From the NCBI GenBank assembly GCA_009923345.1, contig RFTR01000034.1, positions 1 to 13,370 on the forward strand: DNA of 13,370 nt. The letters are read 5' to 3'. Below, piece by piece: positions 6,370 to 13,049 of the stretch (position 1 is its first letter; each line of letters begins with the position of its first letter). Position numbers and translations under genes: made by a program. This DNA is from Betaproteobacteria bacterium. Lineage in GTDB: Bacteria > Pseudomonadota > Gammaproteobacteria > Burkholderiales > Burkholderiaceae_C. The notes below the pieces were generated by a model that was given only the letters and a program-made list of their open reading frames with translations, did not search any database and was not told where the DNA came from.

Positions 6370-7431
6370 ATGCGTTTCTTAGTTTTTTTTGCTGTCTTCT
6401 TCGCTTGCACATGCTCCTCTGCTGCCTTAGCTGCTGTGCATGGCAAAAAACATAAGCCCCACCAGATTCGCACCACGCCGTTTGGCCCGCGCGCTGAGTT
6501 GGCACAACTGGCTAATGATATTTCTCAAGACCAACAAATTCCAGTGGCTTGGGTACGCCACCAACTCAGCAACGCAAGGCGCGTGCAAGGGCTTGAAAAA
6601 TTGGTGATGCCACCGCCCACCTCTTCCCCCAAAAATTGGGCGGCTTATCAGGCGCGTTTTATCGAGCCACGCCGTATAGAAGCTGGCGTGAGGTTTTGGC
6701 AAACCCACAAAGAGGCCTTAGAGCGCGCACAAAACACCTATGGCGTACCCGCTGAATTGATCGTAGGTGTGATTGGCGTAGAAACCTTTTATGGGCAACA
6801 CATGGGCAAATACAAGGTGCTCGATGTGTTAGCCACATTGGCACTGCATTTCCCACCGGAACATCCGCGTGCACAAGAGCGACAAGCATTTTTTAAATCG
6901 GAGTTGGGATACTTTTTAAAAATGGTGCATGCACAACCTAAAGTACAAGCCGCCATCGCAGGCAGCTATGCAGGCGCTATGGGTTGGCCACAGTTCATGC
7001 CGTCGAGTTGGAAGCGCTTTGCAGTCGACTTTGATGGTGATGGACGGATTGATTTACTCAAAAGCCCAGTGGACGCGATTGGTTCCGTTGCGAATTACTT
7101 CAAAGCCTTTGGATGGCAAACGGAAATGCCCACGCACTACCCCGCGCAATTTGACGAAGCCAAGTTAGATAAACCCACATTACTAGCCCCAGACATCTTG
7201 CCGTCTTTCAGTGCTGCCAGCATGCAAGACAAAGGTGTGGTGCTGACTTCAGATGCGCAACAGCACAAAGGTAATCTTGCCTTGGTGGAATTGTTCAATG
7301 GATCAGATGCGCCTAGCTATGTGGTGGGCACTGAGAACTTTTATGTGGTGACTCGGTACAACTGGAGTAGTTATTACGCGTTGGCGGTGATTGAGTTGGG
7401 GGCTGCGATCAAAGCGGAGTTAGCTAGATAA
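6370..7431 (+). CDS. mltB: Lytic murein transglycosylase B
   Basis: A peptidoglycan lyase that cleaves the MurNAc-GlcNAc glycosidic bond and leaves 1,6-anhydroMurNAc ends. With the ATG at 6370 it has 353 residues, normal for MltB. It opens with MRFLVFFAVFFACTCSSAALAA, a signal peptide with a likely AxA-type cleavage before VHG. Motifs, numbered from that start: GVIGVETFYG (134-143) with catalytic Glu138, GSYAGAMGWPQFMPSSW (198-214), and DFDGDGRIDL (220-229), the EF-hand-like calcium loop known in E. coli Slt35/MltB. No Shine-Dalgarno is seen before 6370. A GTG at 6337 would give a longer signal ending FFAC, so a lipoprotein form like E. coli MltB is possible. The frame stays open to an ATG at 6208, but that extension looks non-coding. 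Its last 12 bp overlap queG tail to tail. Confidence 0.93.
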   Translation: MRFLVFFAVFFACTCSSAALAAVHGKKHKPHQIRTTPFGPRAELAQLANDISQDQQIPVAWVRHQLSNARRVQGLEKLVMPPPTSSPKNWAAYQARFIEPRRIEAGVRFWQTHKEALERAQNTYGVPAELIVGVIGVETFYGQHMGKYKVLDVLATLALHFPPEHPRAQERQAFFKSELGYFLKMVHAQPKVQAAIAGSYAGAMGWPQFMPSSWKRFAVDFDGDGRIDLLKSPVDAIGSVANYFKAFGWQTEMPTHYPAQFDEAKLDKPTLLAPDILPSFSAASMQDKGVVLTSDAQQHKGNLALVELFNGSDAPSYVVGTENFYVVTRYNWSSYYALAVIELGAAIKAELAR

Positions 7432-8520
7432 AGCCCATTGCACATGCTCTCTTACATTGGCGTCTGTATGGTTTGCATGTAACTGCAAAGCTTGGCGTAA
7501 GGCTACCAAGCCCTCAGCACTTAAATTATTTTGTGTTGAGCGCAAAGCATTCCCCGCAGCCACGGCTACATTACGCAACCAACGCAAATAACCAATACGC
7601 CTAATCGCGCTGCCTTCTGTGCGTTGTAAAAATTCTTCTTCCGTCCACCCCAAAACTTCAACTAGCTGTTGCCCAACTAATCCAGTTCGTAAATCAAAAT
7701 CCGCCAAGCCAGATGTCTGCGCATATTTATTCCAAGGGCAAATTAACTGACAGTCATCACAACCATAAATACGGTTACCCATCAAAGGGCGCAACTCTTC
7801 AGGAATAGAACCCACATGCTCAATAGTGAGATAAGAGATGCATCGTCTTGCATCGACCAAGCCAGGCGCGACTATGGCTTTTGTGGGGCACACATCAATA
7901 CAAGCAGTGCACTGCCCACAATGGTCAGAGACGGGCTCGGACACAGGCAACTGGATATTTAAAAAAATCTCACCTAAGAAAAACATCGAACCAGCTTCAC
8001 GGTTAAGCACCAAGCTGTGTTTGCCCCGCCATCCTTGTCCACTGCGTGTGGCTAATTCGGCTTCCAACACGGGCGCAGAATCTGTGAATGCACGGGTTTG
8101 TAGTGACTCTTCTTGGCCTGCCAGATAGTTTTCTATCTCTTGTGCCAATTGGCCCAAGCGTTGGCGCAGCACCTTGTGGTAATCGCGCCCTCTGGCATAC
8201 ACAGAAACAACTGCCTCGGTTGGGTTGTGCAAACGCCCCCATTCCACCTCTTGCCAATCTTCTGGCGTGTCACGGGGTAGATAGTTCATACGCGCAGTGA
8301 TCACGCTCACCGTTCCAGGCACCAACTCGGCAGGACGGGCACGTTTGAGGCCGTGACGGGCCATATAGCCCATCTCACCGTGGAAGTTTTTCTCGAGCCA
8401 TGAGAGCAACGCGGGTTCGGCGGACGACAAATCGACAGGGGCTACCGCAATTTGGGAAAATCCCAGTTCATGTCCTGTTTTTTGGATGTGCGCGAGTAAC
8501 AATGTGGGATCGATCGGCAC
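7420..8520 (-). CDS. queG: Epoxyqueuosine reductase
   Basis: A 366-residue cytoplasmic iron-sulphur, cobalamin-dependent enzyme that reduces epoxyqueuosine to queuosine at tRNA position 34, the last step of Q synthesis. Visible are YARGRDYHK (108-116) with Asp113, the expected general acid, the first cysteine set CGQCTACIDVCP (Cys201, 204, 207, 211), RRCISYLTIEH with Cys227, and the second set CDDCQLICPWN (Cys254, 257, 261). Together these are the two 4Fe-4S clusters and linker of QueG. Length matches E. coli QueG (about 380). The GTG start is supported by AAGGAA (plus 8526-8531), 5 nt before the start codon. The start lies 9 bp from the start of divergent tsaE, and the queG ribosome site overlaps the tsaE start codon on the other strand. 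The 3' end overlaps mltB by 12 bp with no terminator between them. Confidence 0.96.
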   Translation of the reverse strand: MPIDPTLLLAHIQKTGHELGFSQIAVAPVDLSSAEPALLSWLEKNFHGEMGYMARHGLKRARPAELVPGTVSVITARMNYLPRDTPEDWQEVEWGRLHNPTEAVVSVYARGRDYHKVLRQRLGQLAQEIENYLAGQEESLQTRAFTDSAPVLEAELATRSGQGWRGKHSLVLNREAGSMFFLGEIFLNIQLPVSEPVSDHCGQCTACIDVCPTKAIVAPGLVDARRCISYLTIEHVGSIPEELRPLMGNRIYGCDDCQLICPWNKYAQTSGLADFDLRTGLVGQQLVEVLGWTEEEFLQRTEGSAIRRIGYLRWLRNVAVAAGNALRSTQNNLSAEGLVALRQALQLHANHTDANVREHVQWALSS

Positions 8521-8525
8521 TCTAC

Positions 8526-8531
8526 TTCCTT
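8526..8531 (-). promoter_or_regulatory. Ribosome binding site of queG, overlapping the tsaE start codon
   Basis: AAGGAA on the minus strand sits 5 nt before the GTG of queG and decides that start. Its bases 8530-8531 are also the first two bases of the TTG start of tsaE on the plus strand, so the two gene starts share sequence. Confidence 0.7.
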
Positions 8532-9027
8532 GAATAATTCAACCATTGTAAAAACACTGCTCTGGCCTGACGAACAAGCTACTGCGGGCTTTGCCCAGCA
8601 ATTGGCGGCATCTCTCGTTCACCAGCAAATAGGATTAAACGCTTGCATCACATTAGACGGTGAACTTGGCGCTGGTAAAACTACTTTCGTACGCTACCTA
8701 TTGCAAGCCTTGGGCGTGAAAGGTCACATCAAAAGTCCCACTTATGCAGTGGTAGAACCTTATGAAGTGGATGCAGGCCATATTTGGCATTTTGATTTTT
8801 ACCGTTTCAACGACCCACAGGAATGGGAAGACGCTGGTTTTCGTGACATCTTTGCGAGCGTGGGGCTCAAACTTTGCGAATGGCCTGCGAATGCGAATGG
8901 TATGTTGCCAACGCCAGATATCGCTGTGCGTATCAGCGTAGATGCCGAAGACCAACGTCAAGTGACTTTGGGGTCGCTTACTAACAGTGGCGCTGCCTTG
9001 CTATCTCACTTGGAGTTGCAACCTTGA
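8530..9027 (+). CDS. tsaE: tRNA threonylcarbamoyladenosine biosynthesis ATPase TsaE
   Basis: A 165-residue P-loop ATPase that with TsaB and TsaD (and TsaC as donor enzyme) makes t6A37 in ANN-decoding tRNAs. The Walker A is LDGELGAGKTT (42-52). Further family motifs are KSPTYAVVEPY (68-78), HFDFYRF (87-93), EWEDAGF (98-104) and CEWP (116-119). The start is the TTG at 8530. Upstream in frame there is only a stop (8497-8499) and no ATG, GTG or TTG, and the next in-frame candidates would erode the N-terminal domain. No Shine-Dalgarno precedes it. It overlaps the amidase gene by 4 bp (TTGA), so the two are translationally coupled. This matches the E. coli order tsaE-amiB-mutL. Confidence 0.95.
   Translation: MNNSTIVKTLLWPDEQATAGFAQQLAASLVHQQIGLNACITLDGELGAGKTTFVRYLLQALGVKGHIKSPTYAVVEPYEVDAGHIWHFDFYRFNDPQEWEDAGFRDIFASVGLKLCEWPANANGMLPTPDIAVRISVDAEDQRQVTLGSLTNSGAALLSHLELQP
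9012..9015 (+). promoter_or_regulatory. Ribosome binding site that fixes the amidase TTG start
   Basis: GGAG inside the last codons of tsaE, 8 nt before the TTG at 9024. It supports this rare start codon, which also places a twin-arginine signal at the N terminus. Confidence 0.65.
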
Positions 9028-10445
9028 ATAGCCCACAACAACGCAGGCGCTTTCTTCAAACCACCAGCGCTCTTTTGCTGCTGGGTGGATCAGACATTGC
9101 TTGGGGTGCCACGATATTGGCAGTGCGTGTATGGCCTGCCAGCGACTACACCCGCGTTACGATTGAAAGCGATGCAGCGCTCACCACCACCCCGCTCTTC
9201 ATTGCCAACCCTCCTCGCTTAGCGGTAGACATTGAAGGAATTGAACTCAACCCCGCACTCAAAGAGTTGGTGGGGAAAGTGCGATCGGATGATCCTTTCA
9301 TCACCGGTGTACGCGTAGGGCAATACACGGCTAGCACCGTACGTTTGGTTTTGGATTTACGCCAAATGGTATTGCCTCAGGTTTTTAATTTATCCCCTGT
9401 GCGATCTGGCAATTCCCAATACCAACACCGCTTGGTCCTTGACTTGTATCCCACCAAAGTAGCAGATCCTTTGGAGGCTTTGATTGCACAACACACCCAT
9501 CCCGACCCATTGGGTGAACTTTTGGCGCGTCAGCTGAATAAGGCGGCGGTTCCTGTGACGCCATCTCCGCCACAAACCATAGCTTCAGCACCTACAAGTT
9601 CCGTCCCCCCACCCTTTCCTAGCGCATCGTCGCCCATGGTTGCTGCACCTAACATTACTGCTTCGGCAAGCGATTCAAAAACCACTGCAAGTCAATATAC
9701 CCAAAACACAGATCGCTTCATCATCGTCGCGCTAGACCCAGGCCATGGTGGCGAAGACCCCGGCGCAATCGGTCCTCGAGGTACCAAAGAAAAAGATGTC
9801 GTTTTAAAAATCGCCTACCGCATGCGCGACCGCATCAACAACACAGTCATCAAAACCAGAATGGGACCATTGCCCATGCGCGCATACCTCACGCGCGATG
9901 CAGATTTTTTTGTACCCTTGCAACTGCGTGTCGAAAAAGCACGGCGTGTGCAAGCTGATTTGTTTGTCAGCATCCATGCCGATGCTTTTATGACACCCGA
10001 TGCGCGCGGAGCCAGTGTGTTTGCATTAAGCCAAGGCGCCGCAACAAGCGCCGCAGCGCGTTGGATGGCGTCACAAGAGAACCGCGCCGACTTAGTAGGT
10101 GGACTCAATTTAAAGGTGCAAGACGCCACCGTACAACGCGCGCTGCTAGACATGAGCACGACTGCGCAAATCAATGACAGTTTGAAACTGGGTAATGAAA
10201 TGTTGGGGCAAATACGTCGTATTGGAAAACTCCACAAACCACAAGTCGAGCAAGCAGGGTTTGCGGTGTTAAAGGCACCTGATATTCCAAGTGTGTTGGT
10301 AGAGACCGCTTTTATTAGCAACCCCGATGAGGAAGCACGGCTCAATAGCGAGAGCTACCAAAACGAACTCTCTGATGCCTTGATGCGAAGTATCGAGCGC
10401 TACTTTTTGCGTAATCCGCCCATAGCGCGCAATCGCAATACTTAA
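9024..10445 (+). CDS. amiC: N-acetylmuramoyl-L-alanine amidase, Tat-exported, with AMIN domain
   Basis: A 473-residue periplasmic zinc amidase that removes stem peptides from peptidoglycan during daughter-cell separation. The N terminus PQQRRRFLQTTSALLLLGG carries a twin-arginine motif (Arg7-9, Phe10, Leu11), then a hydrophobic stretch ending near WGA (27-29). Residues about 31-142 look like the AMIN domain that targets the septum. About 160-228 is a Pro/Ser/Ala/Thr-rich linker. The Amidase_3 domain runs from 232 on: LDPGHGGEDPG (His241), TKEKD (Glu256), FVSIHADAF (His318), and LVETAFISN with catalytic Glu427. The stretch about 340-395 fits the regulatory helix region that in E. coli amidases is relieved by EnvC or NlpD. 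There is no C-terminal LysM. By position it equals E. coli amiB, but the Tat signal and domain layout are AmiC-like; the symbol is chosen on that basis. Confidence 0.92.
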   Translation: MNSPQQRRRFLQTTSALLLLGGSDIAWGATILAVRVWPASDYTRVTIESDAALTTTPLFIANPPRLAVDIEGIELNPALKELVGKVRSDDPFITGVRVGQYTASTVRLVLDLRQMVLPQVFNLSPVRSGNSQYQHRLVLDLYPTKVADPLEALIAQHTHPDPLGELLARQLNKAAVPVTPSPPQTIASAPTSSVPPPFPSASSPMVAAPNITASASDSKTTASQYTQNTDRFIIVALDPGHGGEDPGAIGPRGTKEKDVVLKIAYRMRDRINNTVIKTRMGPLPMRAYLTRDADFFVPLQLRVEKARRVQADLFVSIHADAFMTPDARGASVFALSQGAATSAAARWMASQENRADLVGGLNLKVQDATVQRALLDMSTTAQINDSLKLGNEMLGQIRRIGKLHKPQVEQAGFAVLKAPDIPSVLVETAFISNPDEEARLNSESYQNELSDALMRSIERYFLRNPPIARNRNT

Positions 10446-10489
10446 TTTTTTAAATTAGGCTTCTATTTCAATCAACAGCATTGCAAGCG

Positions 10490-11134
10490 TCAGGCCTTTG
10501 GGGCTCTAGAGCCTTTCCACGCGCCATATATTGCTAAGGTACCTGGTATCAAAATCATCGCCCAGATGATTTTTTGTAAATTCAATTTGACCCATTCAAT
10601 ATTTCCAAAGAAATATCCAGCGGACACAATGCCTCCGACCCACAACAATCCACCCGTAACGTCGAAGAATGTGAACTTGCGTCGTGTCATCTGCGCAACG
10701 CCCGCAACAAAGGGCGCAAACGTTCTCAAGAACGGCATAAACCTAGCTGCCACGATAGTGATACCGCCATAGCGCTCATAAAAAGCATGGGCTTGGTCAA
10801 ACGCTTGGCGATTGAAAAACCGAGAGTTTTCCCACGCAAACACTTTGGGACCAAAGTAGTGACCAATCGTGTAGTTGGTTTGGTTACCAGCGATGGCAGC
10901 AGTCACCAGCAAAGCCACTGAGAGGCCATAGTCCATGAGTCCAACGCCACACATGGCGCCCACCACAAACAACAAGGAGTCGCCAGGCAAGAATGGCATG
11001 ACAACCAAACCTGTTTCCACAAAGATAATGGCGAACAACAAAACATACACCCACACACCATTGGCTTGCACAAAACTTTCCAAATAGCGGTCAATGTGGA
11101 GAATGAAGTCGATAAAGAAGTTAATGATTTCCAT
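10490..11134 (-). CDS. dedA: DedA family inner-membrane protein
   Basis: A 214-residue polytopic membrane protein of the DedA/SNARE-associated (VTT) family. These proteins support membrane homeostasis and proton-motive-force-dependent transport, and some flip undecaprenyl phosphate or phospholipids. The start MEIINFFIDFILHID closely resembles E. coli DedA from its first residue, which supports the ATG at 11134. Key motifs are FVETGLVVMPFLPGDSLLF (38-56) with Glu40 and Asp52, NYTIGHYFG (87-95), and YGGITIVAARFMPFLRTFAP (122-141) with Arg131 and Arg137, the acidic and basic residues needed for function in E. coli paralogues. One difference: E. coli DedA has GDAVNY where this protein has GNQTNY (83-88). 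No Shine-Dalgarno precedes the ATG, and TAA lies 6 nt upstream in frame. The gene is inverted between the amidase and mutL. Confidence 0.93.
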   Translation of the reverse strand: MEIINFFIDFILHIDRYLESFVQANGVWVYVLLFAIIFVETGLVVMPFLPGDSLLFVVGAMCGVGLMDYGLSVALLVTAAIAGNQTNYTIGHYFGPKVFAWENSRFFNRQAFDQAHAFYERYGGITIVAARFMPFLRTFAPFVAGVAQMTRRKFTFFDVTGGLLWVGGIVSAGYFFGNIEWVKLNLQKIIWAMILIPGTLAIYGAWKGSRAPKA

Positions 11135-11142
11135 GGTGGTGG

Positions 11143-11148
11143 ATTATC
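11143..11148 (-). promoter_or_regulatory. Candidate extended -10 of dedA, placing the transcript start at the ATG
   Basis: On the minus strand TGT-GATAAT is an extended -10 (TGn plus a 5/6 match). Eight bases separate it from the dedA ATG, so transcription would begin within about two bases of the start codon. No -35 match is seen. Confidence 0.4.
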
Positions 11149-11156
11149 ACAGGCTC

Positions 11157-11162
11157 TAAAAT
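11157..11162 (+). promoter_or_regulatory. Candidate -10 of mutL, placing the transcript start at the GTG
   Basis: TAAAAT (5/6 match) ends 6 bases before the mutL GTG at 11169, so the expected start point falls on the start codon. Its edge lies 8 bp from the opposite-strand -10 of dedA. No -35 match is seen at the usual distance. Confidence 0.35.
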
Positions 11163-11168
11163 GCCTCG

Positions 11169-13049
11169 GTGCACCCTAGCATTCAACCCCAACGCGCGAT
11201 TCGCGAACTCCCAGATGAATTGATCAGCCAAATTGCCGCTGGCGAAGTGGTCGAACGCCCTGCTTCTGTTGTGCGTGAGTTGGTGGATAACGCTTTAGAC
11301 GCAGGTGCTTCGCATATCACGGTCAGACTTCTTAGCGGTGGCGTACGTTTGATCAGCGTGGAAGACAACGGCGCAGGTATTCCCGCTGACGAACTTCCCA
11401 TCGCACTCAAACGCCACGCCACCAGCAAGATCACGAATTTGAACGAACTCGAATCAGTTGGAACCATGGGCTTTCGCGGTGAGGCTTTAGCGGCTATTCA
11501 CTCTGTCTCCGAGTTGTCCTTGTTATCGCGCACCGCACAGCAAGACCATGCCATGCGTTTGGATGGCCGCAGTGGTGAATTACAAGCAGCAGCCCGCGCA
11601 TTGGGTACCACGGTCGAAGTGAAAGAACTTTTTTACAGCACGCCTGCGCGACGTAAATTTTTGAAAACTGACGCTACTGAATTAGCGCATTGTGTAGAAG
11701 CTGTGCGTCGCCATGCGCTTTCTCGTCCCCAAGTAAGTTTTGAGATTTGGCACGATGGCAAATTGGTTGAGCAATGGCGCGGTCAAACGGGCAATGAAGA
11801 ATTAGACCGCAGGCTAGCAGATGTACTCGGCGCAGATTTTTTAAAAAACTCTGTGGCAGTGCAATTCACACAAGGCAATTTGCATGTCTTTGGACGCGCG
11901 GGTATTCCAGACGCTGCCAGAGCCCGTGCAGACCACCAGTTCTTGTATGTGAATGGTCGCTTTGTGCGCGACAAAGTGGTCACGCATGCAGCACGCAGTG
12001 CTTATGAAGATGTGCTGCATGGTCACCGTCAACCTGTCTATGTTTTGTATTTAGACATAGATCCCACGCGCGTCGATGTGAATGTGCATCCCACCAAAAT
12101 TGAATTGCGGTTTCGTGATGGGCGTGAAGTGCACCAAGCAGTGCGCCGTGCCGTGGAAAGTGCATTAGCCATTCCACGTGCAAACGCTGCCATGGTGCAA
12201 GATTCTGTTGCAGATAAGGCCAATACCGCAGCATCCGCATGGAGAGTTCCCGCCTGGCAACAAGCACCTATGGCCTTGCAAGGGCAAAACGTACAAGATC
12301 TCGGACAGATTTGGCAAAAATCGGAAAACTTACCGGCTTCAATAGCTGATGGTATTGAAACATTCCATGGCACACCTGAAGCGCATGGCGGAAATCAAGG
12401 CTTCACCAAGATTGGTGCTAGTCCAGACGCATCCAATACAGCAGCGCATCAAGATACAAACGAATCCTGGCCACTAGGTAAAGCGCTTGCCCAGTTGCAA
12501 GGTGCCTACATCTTGGCAGAGAACAAACAAGGTTTGGTTTTGGTAGATATGCATGCGGCGCACGAGCGCATTGTGTATGAACAACTCAAATTGCAAATTG
12601 ATGCGCATCAACTCTCTAGCCAACCTTTATTGATTCCAGCCACTTTTCCAGCAACAGAGCAAGAGATTGCGACTGCCCATGCCAGCGAGCAGGTGCTTAT
12701 AGATCTTGGTATTGAAATTTCTTTACTCACAGCGAAAACACTGGCTGTACGTGCTGTCCCCACTACGCTCTCCAAAGGCGACCCTGTTGCATTGGCACGC
12801 AGTGTTTTAGCGGAATTACAGCAACACGATGCCAGCACTGTGTTGCAACGTGCGCAAAACGAATTACTCGCCACCATGGCTTGCCATGGTGCGGTGCGAG
12901 CCAATCGGAAATTAACGGTGGAAGAAATGAATGCCTTGTTGCGCCAGATGGAGATCACGCCGCGCTCGGACCAGTGCAACCATGGCCGCCCGACTTGGCG
13001 ACAAATCTCCCTTCGCGAACTTGACGCTTTGTTTATGCGTGGCCGTTGA
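11169..13049 (+). CDS. mutL: DNA mismatch repair protein MutL (endonuclease type)
   Basis: A 626-residue protein that couples MutS mismatch recognition to strand removal. The N-terminal GHKL ATPase has RELVDNALDAG (36-46, Glu37 and Asn41), EDNGAGIP (65-72), GFRGEAL (101-107) and the VNVHPTK motif (304-310). A flexible linker covers about 340-435. The C-terminal dimerisation domain has DMHAAHERIVYE (460-471), an exact DMHA-x2-E-x4-E metal-binding endonuclease motif, plus ACHGAVRANR (571-580) and CNHGRPTW (603-610), which are companion metal sites. QPLLIP (485-490) fits the sliding-clamp-binding motif. So this MutL nicks DNA itself, as in organisms without MutH. The GTG is the only possible start: TAA is in frame 9 nt upstream and no other start codon precedes the conserved IRELPDELI. 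No Shine-Dalgarno is seen. Confidence 0.97.
   Translation: MHPSIQPQRAIRELPDELISQIAAGEVVERPASVVRELVDNALDAGASHITVRLLSGGVRLISVEDNGAGIPADELPIALKRHATSKITNLNELESVGTMGFRGEALAAIHSVSELSLLSRTAQQDHAMRLDGRSGELQAAARALGTTVEVKELFYSTPARRKFLKTDATELAHCVEAVRRHALSRPQVSFEIWHDGKLVEQWRGQTGNEELDRRLADVLGADFLKNSVAVQFTQGNLHVFGRAGIPDAARARADHQFLYVNGRFVRDKVVTHAARSAYEDVLHGHRQPVYVLYLDIDPTRVDVNVHPTKIELRFRDGREVHQAVRRAVESALAIPRANAAMVQDSVADKANTAASAWRVPAWQQAPMALQGQNVQDLGQIWQKSENLPASIADGIETFHGTPEAHGGNQGFTKIGASPDASNTAAHQDTNESWPLGKALAQLQGAYILAENKQGLVLVDMHAAHERIVYEQLKLQIDAHQLSSQPLLIPATFPATEQEIATAHASEQVLIDLGIEISLLTAKTLAVRAVPTTLSKGDPVALARSVLAELQQHDASTVLQRAQNELLATMACHGAVRANRKLTVEEMNALLRQMEITPRSDQCNHGRPTWRQISLRELDALFMRGR

Noticed and set aside
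9815..10345. A 176-codon minus-strand open frame inside the amidase gene
   Set aside because: It lies opposite the conserved Amidase_3 domain and is rich in Ser, Ala and Cys without motifs; a shadow.
10502..10513. Perfect 12-bp palindrome GGCTCTAGAGCC near the 3' end of dedA
   Set aside because: It lies within coding sequence, has no T-run or paired site nearby, and is short enough to arise by chance.
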